Assembly: GCF_003838195.1 (NCBI RefSeq)
Contig: NZ_RCBY01000068.1
Location: 1-33,667, forward strand
Direction: 5' to 3'
DNA length: 33,667 bases
From: Okeania hirsuta
GTDB taxonomy: Bacteria > Cyanobacteriota > Cyanobacteriia > Cyanobacteriales > Microcoleaceae
In this document: positions 15,007 to 23,271 of the stretch, piece by piece
Layout of the letters: the number at the start of each line of letters is the position of its first letter
How positions within the stretch are numbered: the stretch's first letter is position 1
The notes under the pieces: generated by a model
The model's input: only the letters and a program-made list of their open reading frames with translations
Told to the model about the DNA's origin: nothing
Database searches by the model: none
Translations under genes and position numbers: made by a program

Positions 15007-16581
15007 TTAACCTGCTTTGACTAACTGTTTTTTCTCTGAAGATACTATAGGCGCACTTAAAGCTTCTTCCAGTTCAGCACGACCTAATTTTTCTTCTAAA
15101 ATATTCATTACTTCACGACCAAAATCATTAGAATTTCTTTGCCAAGCTTCTAAACAAACTTCTCCAAAAAATGCACCTAAAGGTTCTGGATTCCATAATA
15201 ACTTTCTGGCAGTCCAAGGCATTAAACTCATAGGATCATATCCTGGTTTGAGAACTTCATTTTTCAGGGCATAATCTTCTAAATGAGTATGAGGTTGTAA
15301 CCCAATAAAAAAGATAGCAGGTTCTACTTTTTCTGCTCCAAAAATTTTCTCTAATTCTCGGTGATAAGCAATAGTTTGTCGAATCGTTTCATAAGTTTCA
15401 TCTATTACATTAAATGAGTAATTCACCGAAACTAAATCATTAAAACCAGCAGCTTTTAAATCTCGACAATTTTCCAATACTACCCGCAAGTTATAACCCA
15501 TTCGCATTTTGCGAACCAGTTCCTGGGAACCACTGGTAATGCCAATTTCAAAATAATTCATCCCAGTCTTTGCCATGAGGTCGCACAACTCGGGAGTGAG
15601 GTTATCAGCACGAATATATGCCGCCCAGTGAATATCATCCATACCTGCATCAAGGATTTTTTGCAATAATTCAACCGCATCATCCATAAACCTACGAGCA
15701 GGAATAAACTGAGCATCAGTAAACCAGAAGTTACGAATACCGCGATCGTATAGTTGCTTCATTTCTGCAACAACTTCATCCGCAGGGTTGATCCGGACTT
15801 GTTTACCCTCAATAACTGTATAAACACAGTAACAACAGTTATGAGGACAACCACGTTTAGTTTGTACCCCTATATAGAAATCTTGGTCTTGTAAGTAGTA
15901 TACAAATTCTGGCCAAATACTATTAATATAGTCGTAGTTACAGGCAGTTTTTTCCACAGGAGCAGGTTTTTCGTGAATCAAGCGATCGCGTGGTGATGTT
16001 TCTCCTACCACATAGCATCGTTGATCGTTAAAATCTTCTGCTCGAAGAAGTCTTTCTAACAATACCTCTCCTTCTCCTACAGATACAATAGTACCAGTGG
16101 GTAGACTACGACCTAATTGTTCATAAAATACACTTACTGCTCCACCACCAACCACTGCACGAGTTTCAGGTCGATAATTTCTCGCCCTTTTGAGACCTTG
16201 TTTTATTAGTCCTACATTGCGCCAGAGTTCTGTATAATAGGAAACAGCTAACCGCAAACCTCCTATTGCACCTCTAAATTTAATCAGAGGGTTTTTCGCA
16301 TAGTAAAACTCGAAAGCATTTTGCAGAGGGTTTCCTCCACGACCTCCTACAGGTGCATATATCTGAATATCTCGCCAGGAAAACACTAATAGATTTGGTT
16401 TAAACTCATCAATACAATCATTGAGAGCTGTTTTATAGTCCAGAGGAGGTACTGCCCCAAGGTCAAATATTCGTTGTTCTACTTCTGGTAAGTACTTGTG
16501 GACATGATCTGATAGATAAACAACTCCGATGGGAAAAATCGGATTACAAGGAAGACGAACATAAAGAACTTTATTTTCCAT
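15007..16581 (-). CDS. Radical SAM protein with B12-binding-like N-domain (photosystem II high-light acclimation type)
   Basis: 524 residues. The N-terminal 200 residues are a Rossmann-like B12-binding fold (LLVFSWRD, AVVGGGAVSVF, VSVGEGEVLLERLL). The radical SAM core follows, with the 4Fe-4S motif GCPHNCCYC (Cys245, 249, 252), WFTDAQFIPARRF and FEIGITSGSQELVRKMRMGY. The overall layout and length match what I recall as the cyanobacterial 'photosystem II high light acclimation radical SAM protein' family; the reaction is unknown. The frame opens at TTG 16587, but ATG at 16581 (MENKVLYVRLP) is preferred. It is transcribed alone, with a terminator hairpin just after the stop. Soluble. Confidence 0.85.
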   Translation of the reverse strand: MENKVLYVRLPCNPIFPIGVVYLSDHVHKYLPEVEQRIFDLGAVPPLDYKTALNDCIDEFKPNLLVFSWRDIQIYAPVGGRGGNPLQNAFEFYYAKNPLIKFRGAIGGLRLAVSYYTELWRNVGLIKQGLKRARNYRPETRAVVGGGAVSVFYEQLGRSLPTGTIVSVGEGEVLLERLLRAEDFNDQRCYVVGETSPRDRLIHEKPAPVEKTACNYDYINSIWPEFVYYLQDQDFYIGVQTKRGCPHNCCYCVYTVIEGKQVRINPADEVVAEMKQLYDRGIRNFWFTDAQFIPARRFMDDAVELLQKILDAGMDDIHWAAYIRADNLTPELCDLMAKTGMNYFEIGITSGSQELVRKMRMGYNLRVVLENCRDLKAAGFNDLVSVNYSFNVIDETYETIRQTIAYHRELEKIFGAEKVEPAIFFIGLQPHTHLEDYALKNEVLKPGYDPMSLMPWTARKLLWNPEPLGAFFGEVCLEAWQRNSNDFGREVMNILEEKLGRAELEEALSAPIVSSEKKQLVKAG

Positions 16582-17037
16582 AATCAATGTTTCTTATCAC
16601 ATATATAACTTTTTGTAAGTATTTTTTTGAAGAAAGATAACAAATATGGTGGACTTATTTAATTTTAGTATTTATTTTCTTAAAATTTTGATACACAATC
16701 TTAATAATCGTAAAATATAGGTGTTGCTGATTTTAAGTATGAAATTTCTAATAATGTAAGTTTTGATACAAAAATTCAAGGGTGCAAATCATCACCTAAT
16801 TTCCCTAAAACCGATACCCGACTATATAGAGCTACATTCATTCCTAAGTATAAGAAGCTTTAATTAAACAAAAAGCTGAAAATTTGGAATAATCTTAAGA
16901 TTTTATTCAGATTTATATGGGCCATGTGATGCTAATATTGTTAGTCAGTATTCAAGATTACAACTGATTGGGATCGGTTGATGTTAACTTGTAGATATAA
17001 CTAAAACTTGTTTAAAGTAAAAACTTTTCAATAGACT
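16582..17037. other. Divergent spacer, no gene
   Basis: It separates the radical SAM gene (minus) from the DUF1830 gene (plus), so both promoters lie here; none is convincingly recognised. At 16721-16748 there is gtgttgctgattttaag, similar to the MITE end at 10294, but no matching opposite end was found. Otherwise AT-rich and featureless. Confidence 0.55.
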
Positions 17038-17406
17038 ATGACACAAATTCTTGATCCCTTACCATCTAACAGTTCAAATCAAATTCTTTGCTGCTACGTT
17101 AATGCAACAAGTCAAATCCAAATTGCGAGAATTAGTAATATACCAAATTGGTATTTTGAGAGGGTTGTATTTCCAGGGCAGCGTTTAGTTTTTGAATCTG
17201 TTATGGGCGCTTCTATGGAAATTCATACAGGCATGATGGCAAGTTCTATATTATCTGATACAATACCATGTGATCGCCTACAAATAAATCAAGGCCCTTA
17301 TTCCTCTATTTCTAAAACTGAACAGGGTATATCAAAATTAGTTAGTTTACCTCAAAGACGGAAAACCCCTGCAAAACCAGCAGCAGTTTTAAGTGCAGTG
17401 GATTAA
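17038..17406 (+). CDS. DUF1830 family protein
   Basis: 122 residues. The central part (about 18-85) carries the DUF1830 pattern: CCYVNATSQIQIARISNIPNW, then FERVVFPGQRLVFE, MEIHTGMMAS and IPCDRLQI. The family is restricted to cyanobacteria and has no assigned function. The C-terminal 35 residues are Lys/Ser/Pro-rich and probably disordered. No signal or membrane segment, so cytosolic. ATG at 17038. A strong terminator hairpin (17539-17577) follows about 130 bp later, so it is likely monocistronic. Confidence 0.85.
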   Translation: MTQILDPLPSNSSNQILCCYVNATSQIQIARISNIPNWYFERVVFPGQRLVFESVMGASMEIHTGMMASSILSDTIPCDRLQINQGPYSSISKTEQGISKLVSLPQRRKTPAKPAAVLSAVD

Positions 17407-17538
17407 TTTAATTTAGAAGTGTCGAGGATATATCAACTGAGTCACAATTATTCCATCAGAAAAAAGTTGATGTCCTAGATAATTAATACTCCCAACTAAT
17501 GCAGTTATTTTGTGTTTTTGTATTCAAAGGGATGTTAG

Positions 17539-17577
17539 AGAGGAAATGGGTTTATACCTGTTTCCTCTAAAGTTTTT
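17539..17577 (+). terminator. Rho-independent terminator after the DUF1830 gene
   Basis: Stem agaggaaa/tttcctct extended by gg/cc around a small loop, then a T-rich stretch (aaagttttt). It lies before the ATG of the next gene at 17628. Confidence 0.75.
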
Positions 17578-17627
17578 AATGAACAAATAATAAGTCTCTT
17601 AAATTAAAAATATTTAGTTAAGAAAAA

Positions 17628-18185
17628 ATGTCTCAAAATCAAGACTCAGAAATTTTTGTATTTAGAATTTCTCCTCTGATTAAAATAACCCTTTTAAGTT
17701 TGTATGTGGCATTGACTATACCTCTACCTTTTCTATCTCAAGTCACAAATGCGCCAGTACCTCCTATGATTTTAGGAGCGGGACTAGCACTAGGAGCAGT
17801 AGCATTATACGCAGCTTTAACAGAACGAGTAATTATTGATGACCAGGGAATTCAGGTATCCTATCCAGTCTGGGTGCCAGACCTGTTTCGCAAAGGTTGG
17901 TATTTGCCTTGGGCAGAAATAAAAGCTCTCAAACCTCGGACTACAGGTCAGGGAGGTTTAGTATATTACTTTGTAAGTAATTCTGAAAAAGGTTATTTGT
18001 TGCCCATGCGAATAGTGGGTTTTGCCAAGTTGGTGAGAATAGTTGAGGCCAAGACAGGTATAGATACAACTGATGTACGTCCTTTATCGCAGCCTTGGAT
18101 GTATTTGATTTTATTCGGTTGTACGATATTGTTACTATTAGTAGATGCCTGGACTATTTCCAACGCGATCGCTATTTCTTCTTGA
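17628..18185 (+). CDS. Conserved cyanobacterial membrane protein
   Basis: 185 residues with three hydrophobic helices: IKITLLSLYVALTIPLPFL, PPMILGAGLALGAVALYAAL, and near the end WMYLILFGCTILLLLVDAW. A soluble segment between helices 2 and 3 resembles a PH-like or photosystem-assembly type domain (ERVIIDDQGIQVSYPVWVP, LPWAEIKALKPRTTGQGG). I recognise it as a conserved cyanobacterial protein but cannot give a function. ATG at 17628. The stop TGA is part of the purine module TTGAAGAAGG that begins at the stop codon. The ABC ATPase gene lies 279 bp downstream on the same strand. Confidence 0.75.
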   Translation: MSQNQDSEIFVFRISPLIKITLLSLYVALTIPLPFLSQVTNAPVPPMILGAGLALGAVALYAALTERVIIDDQGIQVSYPVWVPDLFRKGWYLPWAEIKALKPRTTGQGGLVYYFVSNSEKGYLLPMRIVGFAKLVRIVEAKTGIDTTDVRPLSQPWMYLILFGCTILLLLVDAWTISNAIAISS

Positions 18186-18380
18186 AGAAGGAAGAAGGAA
18201 GAAGGAAGAAGGAAGAACCGAAGGACTAAAGGACTAAAAAAGTGTATGGGGAAGTATTCTATATAGAAGAAGCAAGAGGGAAGAAGGAAGAAGGAAGAAC
18301 CGAAGGACTAAAAAAGTGTATGGGGAAGTATTCTACATAGAAGAAGCAAGAGGGAAGAAGGAAGAAGGAAGAACCGAATT
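18182..18380 (+). repeat. TTGAAGAAGG module with 74-bp tandem duplication
   Basis: A purine tract of gaagaagg units starts at the stop codon of the membrane protein gene. Within it a 74-bp unit (starting ggactaaaaaagtgtatggg) is present twice, at 18231-18304 and 18305-18378, almost identical. The region ends with the motif gaggtattaaac at 18432-18443, also seen in the other copies of this module. Confidence 0.85.
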
Positions 18381-18400
18381 TTTGTTTCTAGGTATTTTTA

Positions 18401-18427
18401 TCACCCCATCACCCCATCACCCCATCA
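18401..18427. repeat. Nonamer repeat (tcaccccat)3
   Basis: Three perfect 9-bp copies, 38 bp before the ABC ATPase start codon. Confidence 0.85.
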
Positions 18428-18464
18428 GTGTGAGGTATTAAACTTATGAAGAAAAAGATAAAAA

Positions 18465-19220
18465 ATGGGACAGCAGCAGCGTCAACTATATTTAGACCGA
18501 GTAAGTTTGACCGCTCCAGTTAGCTCTAAGTATTTACTGAAAGATATTTCTTTTGCTGTAGAAAAAGGCGCTAGAGTTGCTATAGTAGGTACTTCTGGAG
18601 CAGGGAAAACATCTCTATTGCGATTATTAAATCGATTAAATTCCCCTACTTCTGGTTCTATATATTTGGATAACCAGGAGTATAGCAAGATTCCTGTTAC
18701 TCAATTACGACAACAAGTGACAATGGTTTTACAGGAATCAAAACTTTTAGGAATGTCTGTAGCAGAAGCGATCGCTTATCCTTTAAAACTCAGAGGAATA
18801 AGGCCACCTGAAATTCAGCAAAGATGTGAATATTGGATACAGCAGTTGCATATTCCTCCCGACTGGTTATCCAGGTCAGAATTACAACTTTCAGTGGGGC
18901 AAAAACAGTTAGTAGCGATCGCTCGTGCTGCTGTAATTCAACCTAAAATTCTATTATTGGACGAACCGACCTCATCTCTAGATGTTGGTACAGCAGATCT
19001 AGTTATAGGGGTATTGAAAACGTTAACAGAAAGTCAAGTAACGGTGATTATGGTTAACCATCAAATAGATTTAGCTCAACAGTTTTGCACACAATTGTTA
19101 CATCTAGAGCAAGGAGAATTAATTGAAGACTCTCCTAGTAGTAAAGTTGATTGGGTTAAGTTACGCCATAGTATTATTCAGGCACAAAGACAAAGACAAG
19201 AAACTGAAGAATGGAGCTAG
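18465..19220 (+). CDS. ABC transporter ATP-binding protein
   Basis: 251 residues, a single nucleotide-binding domain. Walker A GTSGAGKTS near residue 43, Q-loop VLQESKLLG, signature LSVGQKQLVAIARA (the usual LSGGQ with Gly replaced by Val), Walker B KILLLDEPTSSLD, and H-loop MVNHQ. It is closest in feel to the FetA/YbbL or phosphate-type importers and exporters, but the permease is not adjacent, so the substrate is unknown. The ATG at 18465 follows the nonamer repeat; an ATG 19 bases upstream is out of frame. It is convergent with the response regulator at 19370. Confidence 0.88.
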   Translation: MGQQQRQLYLDRVSLTAPVSSKYLLKDISFAVEKGARVAIVGTSGAGKTSLLRLLNRLNSPTSGSIYLDNQEYSKIPVTQLRQQVTMVLQESKLLGMSVAEAIAYPLKLRGIRPPEIQQRCEYWIQQLHIPPDWLSRSELQLSVGQKQLVAIARAAVIQPKILLLDEPTSSLDVGTADLVIGVLKTLTESQVTVIMVNHQIDLAQQFCTQLLHLEQGELIEDSPSSKVDWVKLRHSIIQAQRQRQETEEWS

Positions 19221-19369
19221 TATAATAGACTTGTCGCTAAATAAAGGGAAAAAATCACTCTAACCTAGACAGAGCAATAATTCCCAGCATTTTTACCATC
19301 CAATAGCTACAATCCTTACAGAACAAGGTTTTTGGGGAATTTTTAAGTTATAAAGCCACAAGTCTAATA

Positions 19370-20125
19370 TTAAGCAGGTGTAACTTTTTGAGGTTGTCTA
19401 TAGCTCTGATAATTCTGTTCCCATGTATTTATAGTTAAGATTTCTCGATTGAACCTATATCCTACATTCCTAACTGTCTGAATTAGACTAGGTTGGCGAG
19501 GGTCAATTTCGATTTTTTTTCGCAGAGATAGTACATGGGTGTCTATGGTACGAGGATTATCTATAGAGTCTGGCCATGCTCTGTGTAGTAATTGTGAGCG
19601 AGTTAGGGGTATTCCCCCTGATTGAGCTAAGACATAAAGGAGACTAAATTCTTGTGGAGTTAAATCAATTAAACTGCCGTTCAATTTAACTCTACGATGT
19701 ACTAAATCAATAATCAAGTCACCATAATCTATACTTATAGGTGGGCTACAACTAATGCTCCTCTGCCGACGTAGTAGTGCTTCTACTCTGGCCATAAATT
19801 CTTGCATACCAAAAGGTTTGGTGAGATAGTCATCTGCTCCAGATTTTAATCCTGCGACAATATCTGCTTCAGTTGTTTGCGAGGAGAGCATAAAAATTAA
19901 GGACTTTTGCTGTTGCTGAACCCACTGACAAAATTCGAGACTATTTCCATCAGGTAGGTCAGCTTCCATAATTACTAGATTTGGGCAATGACTATGTATT
20001 AATTGCTTGGCATGATGAATATTCGCTGACTGATGTACAGAGTGGTTTGTTTGCTGCAAATGCCAACCAAGCAGCGATCGCAAACGCGGATTTCCTTCTA
20101 AAATTAGAATACAAGCAGCTCCCAC
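19370..20125 (-). CDS. OmpR-type response regulator with Glu at the phosphorylation site
   Basis: 251 residues. Receiver domain (5-118) followed by a winged-helix DNA-binding domain (about 130-230: LTPQEFSLLYVLAQSGG, LLHRAW, TIDTHVLSLRKKIE, IQTVRNVGYRF). The phosphoacceptor position is Glu54 (VIMEADLPDG) instead of Asp, and the acidic pocket reads EGN (10-12) instead of EDD/EDN; the lysine (LTKPFG, Lys103) is kept. It may therefore act without phosphorylation, as a permanently active or ligand-gated regulator. The start is GTG at 20125 with AGGA six bases upstream. No histidine kinase is adjacent. NblR-like regulators are one possible group; the target genes are unknown. Confidence 0.88.
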   Translation of the reverse strand: MGAACILILEGNPRLRSLLGWHLQQTNHSVHQSANIHHAKQLIHSHCPNLVIMEADLPDGNSLEFCQWVQQQQKSLIFMLSSQTTEADIVAGLKSGADDYLTKPFGMQEFMARVEALLRRQRSISCSPPISIDYGDLIIDLVHRRVKLNGSLIDLTPQEFSLLYVLAQSGGIPLTRSQLLHRAWPDSIDNPRTIDTHVLSLRKKIEIDPRQPSLIQTVRNVGYRFNREILTINTWEQNYQSYRQPQKVTPA

Positions 20126-20871
20126 TTAATTCCTAATGGCTTTTCCTATAATTAGCTACTACTAAGTTAACATAAAGTCTAGTAAGAGTTTTGTAACATA
20201 GGTCACTGCTTAGATATTTCCTCTGCAAAACTAACAGTGATTATTTTTGAGCGACTTCCCACAAGTATACTTTAATCAAAACTAATCAACTTTTACTTCC
20301 TTGCGGTAAAACCTCCTACTTAATTTTTCTCGGTTGATTACTACTTCTTTCTTCTGACTTCTTCTCAATGTGCGATGAATCAATTGTCAATTAATTATTG
20401 GCCTTACAGCTATCAAAATCTAGTCTATATCAACAGTGTTCCAGGCAAAATTTTCCCTAATTCCTAATATTTTGCACGACCAAAATCAAAGTTATCTAGT
20501 GTATTCAACATTTCACTATATCACATATTTTATTTTTTTTCCAACTCAATATTTTTGAATTTATTTTGAAAATTAGCGGAAACTACAATAAATCTATTGT
20601 AGAAATAAGATGGACTGGTAATCAATAGATTTATAAGTCTACTAAAGAGTTGAGAGGGTTGAGGAAATTGTTTTAAAATAAAAGCAGCAAAAATAATAGT
20701 CAAGAAAATGTTCAGCTATAAGTGTTCCTGTAATGTGTAATACCAACTTTATAGTTAATTAACACTAATCTAAAAAAAACACTAGAAGTTGCACTAAAAA
20801 TCAAATTACATTAACCTAAAGACTAGGTTTTAACTGAAAATATAACCATTAATTCTGAGAATAAAAAGGTC
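20126..20871. other. Divergent spacer of 746 bp, no gene
   Basis: It must hold promoters for the response regulator (minus) and the DUF6761 gene (plus). The only structure seen is a 10-bp inverted repeat aaatctattg (20590-20599) / caatagattt (20623-20632). No coding frame, tRNA or long repeat was recognised. Confidence 0.5.
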
Positions 20872-21126
20872 ATGTTAACCGACGCTCTAACAATTCGCCA
20901 CTATCAAAAACTCACTGACGCCCTCGTCGAAATGTGGAACCGTGGTTACCGCTATGAGGAGATGCGTATATATTTAGATGGCTACCTAGCATCTTTGAGA
21001 ATCTCAAAAGCGATCGAACCATTTTTAATTAATAGATTGGAGGAAGAAACAACTCGCTACATATACGACCCTTCAAATTTTGAAATGCCAGCATTACAAA
21101 CTGAAACTGAAGTAGATTATTACTAA
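20872..21126 (+). CDS. DUF6761 family protein
   Basis: 84 residues, small and acidic towards the end. The pattern TIRHYQKLTDALVEMWNRGY, then MRIYLDGYLASLR and AIEPFLINRLEEE is highly conserved across cyanobacteria and was named DUF6761, as I recall. It is probably all-helical and cytosolic, with no known function. The ATG at 20872 is clear. A bidirectional terminator follows 22 bp after the stop. Confidence 0.8.
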   Translation: MLTDALTIRHYQKLTDALVEMWNRGYRYEEMRIYLDGYLASLRISKAIEPFLINRLEEETTRYIYDPSNFEMPALQTETEVDYY

Positions 21127-21148
21127 ATTAAAGTAGTTGTAATTAAAA

Positions 21149-21187
21149 AATGAAGGGTATTGAATAACGCCCTTCATTCTTTTTTTT
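21149..21187. terminator. Bidirectional Rho-independent terminator
   Basis: Stem aatgaaggg/cccttcatt with a 12-base loop. It is followed by a run of eight T on the plus strand and preceded by six A, which read as T on the minus strand. It lies between convergent genes (DUF6761 and glutaredoxin) and serves both. Confidence 0.88.
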
Positions 21188-21217
21188 AATAGTTTTAGAT
21201 TGACAAATACAGAGTGT

Positions 21218-21553
21218 CTAAGAGGCTAAAGCAATTGCTACCTTTTGCTCTAGTTCTTCTTTATTCTTATTGAACATTTCAATTATCACATCAGAGCCAC
21301 CGATAAATTCGCCACTAATGTAAACCTGGGGAATTGTTGGCCAGCTAGAATATTCCTTAATTCCTTGACGAATTTCTGGATCTTCTAACACATCAAAAGT
21401 TTCATAGGTAGCTCCTAAAATATTCAATATTTGTACAACATTGTTAGAGAAACCACACTGGGGCATCAACTTATTACCCTTCATAAAAACCATAATTTTA
21501 TTCTTAGTAACTAAGTCATCAATTCTGGCTTTCAATTCTGGAGTTAGAGTCAT
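21218..21553 (-). CDS. grxD: Monothiol CGFS glutaredoxin (Grx4/GrxD type)
   Basis: 111 residues. It contains the iron-sulfur-binding CGFS active site (PQCGFSNNVVQILN, Cys33), the upstream lysine (FMKGNK), and the glutathione-binding WPTIPQVYISGEFIGGSDVI. Such proteins carry 2Fe-2S clusters and act in iron-sulfur trafficking and iron sensing. The frame stays open upstream to 21706, but those 51 residues are not family-like. ATG at 21553 has gaggaa about 8 bases upstream. The bolA gene precedes it on the same strand by 217 bp; BolA and CGFS glutaredoxins form heterodimers, so the pair makes functional sense. Confidence 0.94.
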   Translation of the reverse strand: MTLTPELKARIDDLVTKNKIMVFMKGNKLMPQCGFSNNVVQILNILGATYETFDVLEDPEIRQGIKEYSSWPTIPQVYISGEFIGGSDVIIEMFNKNKEELEQKVAIALAS

Positions 21554-21770
21554 AGCTATTTCCTCAAATAGAAGATGTTCATCTAAGCATTCAGCATTTA
21601 GCTGATACCAACCTATTGCTGATATCTTTACCTTAACTAAATAGCCGAGTGCTGTTTGATTTATAGATACTATTAACTTGCCTGATATATTGAGGCAAAT
21701 TATCAAAGTTAATCAATTATGGCTAATATAACCAAATAATCCTGTCTGCGTTGTAACTCAAAAGCAAAAA

Positions 21771-22028
21771 TTAAGAAGTTTGTCCCACAGCTTCCCACTC
21801 TTGAGGAGTATAAGTTTTTAAAGCCAAAGCATGGATAGCTTCAGACGCCATAGGTTCTTGTACAGCAGCATAAACCATTTGATGTTGTTTAACTCGAGTT
21901 TTTCCTTCAAACTGAGACGAAACAACAGTCGCTTGTAAGTGGTCGCCACCCCCGGTTAAATCTTGGACTTGTACTTGAGCATCTGGCAACTCCGCTTTAA
22001 TCATTGATTCAACTTCTTCTAAATTCAT
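21771..22028 (-). CDS. BolA family protein
   Basis: 85 residues, the full length of the family. It shows the start [20 protein letters not shown], the double-glycine turn DLTGGGDH and the helix-turn [11 protein letters not shown] with the conserved His that ligates the shared 2Fe-2S cluster with a CGFS glutaredoxin, followed by [14 protein letters not shown]. Close to the cyanobacterial BolA of the YrbA type. ATG at 22028. It is followed by the glutaredoxin gene and probably shares its transcript. Confidence 0.92.
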   Translation of the reverse strand: MNLEEVESMIKAELPDAQVQVQDLTGGGDHLQATVVSSQFEGKTRVKQHQMVYAAVQEPMASEAIHALALKTYTPQEWEAVGQTS

Positions 22029-22169
22029 TGTTCTTCCACTGTAAAGTTACTGTTATTCTACATATAGCAGGGAACAAGGAACAGGCAACAGGCAACAGTA
22101 GGAAAAGTATTTCTGTGTCTTATGGTTCATCATTAACATAAGTAAAACACTAACTCGTTCCTTGCTATA

Positions 22170-22850
22170 TTAATTAAGAGACTGGGATGAGTTAGGAGGT
22201 TGATTCTCTCCAGAGGATCTAGGATAGGGAATATCAACAAATCCTAATTCTAGTAATTGTTGGTAGGCTTTTTTTCCTAGATCGCGAGTGGGTTGCTGAG
22301 AGCTAATAATTTGAACAAGTAATGGTACTGCTAATTCAGGTTGGTTTTGCGCCCGGTGGACTAAAGCTAATTGATAAGTGGCCTGGTCTCTCATTTGAGC
22401 AGTGTCCAATGCCTTAGTACGTTGGTCATCTGCCAGACGATTATCTATACCAGAAAAACTAGCAGCTAATTGACTATAGAAATTAGAAAGTTGATTAAAT
22501 ATTTGACGAGCTTCTTGAAGTTTCTGACTAGCTAAATTATAATTCTCTGAGGTAATGGCATTGTCAGCTTCACTCATTAAACGTTGTCCTCCCTGAAGAC
22601 TGAGAAGACTATTTTGTTCATTTAAAGGACGAACATTTTCGGGTTGTGTGGGTTGTATTGGAACTGGAGAAGAAGGAAGGTTTTGTGGATCTGTAGAGTT
22701 TTCTGGTGAAACTTGAATCGGAATTTCTTGCTCTGCGGAATTTTCAGATTGAGCATTAAGTGGTTGTTGTAAAAGAATGAAAGCTGCCGTAATTAGGAGA
22801 GTAAAGCCGAATTTGGAGCGAATTAAAGGAATAGGTTGAGTAAATATCAT
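22170..22850 (-). CDS. Exported helical (TPR-like) protein, unknown function
   Basis: 226 residues. A signal peptide or anchor (GFTLLITAAFILLQQPLNA, likely cleaved after NA) is followed by a Pro/Ser/Gln-rich linker (30-80). A helical region comes next, with ALDTAQMRDQATYQLALVHRAQNQPELAVPLLVQII resembling one or two tetratricopeptide hairpins. The C-terminus is again low-complexity. Likely periplasmic. I do not recognise the family beyond 'conserved in cyanobacteria'. ATG at 22850. Upstream on the same strand lies an orphan IS605-type palindrome at 22905. Confidence 0.7.
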   Translation of the reverse strand: MIFTQPIPLIRSKFGFTLLITAAFILLQQPLNAQSENSAEQEIPIQVSPENSTDPQNLPSSPVPIQPTQPENVRPLNEQNSLLSLQGGQRLMSEADNAITSENYNLASQKLQEARQIFNQLSNFYSQLAASFSGIDNRLADDQRTKALDTAQMRDQATYQLALVHRAQNQPELAVPLLVQIISSQQPTRDLGKKAYQQLLELGFVDIPYPRSSGENQPPNSSQSLN

Positions 22851-22904
22851 AATTATTTAGTGAGTTCGTATAAATAAAAAACTATCATAAATGTTGAAAG
22901 AGGA

Positions 22905-22934
22905 CTCCCGTTATAGTCGCGATATTTAACGGTG
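22905..22934. repeat. Orphan palindrome related to the IS605 ends
   Basis: Its reverse complement aligns with the 31-bp hairpins of the IS605 element at 1591 and 3366, with about three mismatches and one missing base (shared gttaaat, tcgcga and tataacgggag). No transposase is near, so it is a solo end or palindrome-associated non-autonomous copy. Confidence 0.65.
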
Positions 22935-23063
22935 AAAGTGTCAATTTTTAGATATACTATAACTTTTTCAAAAATATATGGTTTTGAAGAGGGTTGTAGG
23001 TTTTAGGTTTTAGGTTAATTTTTCCATCTTATAGAGAATTAAAAAGTGTTTCGGTCTGGAAAT

Positions 23064-23090
23064 GCTGTTTGCGGAGCATTCCGGTACGGA
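23064..23090 (-). repeat. REP-like core, solo copy
   Basis: Inverse of the core tttcc..cggaatgctccgcaaacag found at 5181, 14702, 24411, 28048 and 31750; slightly diverged here. Confidence 0.6.
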
Positions 23091-23137
23091 AAATGCTGAT
23101 AGTTAGTTAAACTCTAATGAATTGTGGACACCGCAGG

Positions 23138-23167
23138 TAACGATAATATAACAATATATTATCGTTA
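23138..23167. repeat. Perfect 13-bp stem hairpin
   Basis: taacgataatata, a four-base loop acaa, and tatattatcgtta. Followed on the plus strand by cttttcctttat. It lies about 100 bp beyond the HAD stop on the minus strand and could terminate that transcript, though no T-run follows in that direction. Confidence 0.8.
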
Positions 23168-23180
23168 TCTTTTCCTTTAT

Positions 23181-23271
23181 GGATTTAATACCTCAATGTC
23201 TACACGGTGTCTACAAGTTTTTTGGGTTTTATCCACTTTTTCCTTCTTGCTTCTTGCTTCTTCCTTCTTCA
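23181..23271 (-). repeat. TTGAAGAAGG gene-end module (HAD copy)
   Basis: On the minus strand it begins ttttgaagaaggaagaag, with TGA being the HAD stop codon. It continues to aaaaagtggata, then tagacaccgtgtagac and ggtattaaatcc. Confidence 0.75.

Larger units (their letters stand above)
22851..23268. other. Repeat-rich spacer, no gene
   Basis: It holds an IS605-end-like palindrome (22905-22934), three ggttttag repeats near 22998-23020, a REP-like core (23064-23090, inverted), a strong AT hairpin (23138-23167), and a copy of the gene-end purine module (23181-23271). A 66-residue frame over it is spurious. Confidence 0.7.

Noticed and set aside
16721-16748. Possible MITE end gtgttgctgattttaag similar to 10294
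   Set aside because: No inverted partner and no flanking duplication could be found in the spacer.
21554-21706. N-terminal extension of the glutaredoxin
   Set aside because: The extra 51 residues are not family-like, and ATG 21553 has a good ribosome-binding sequence.
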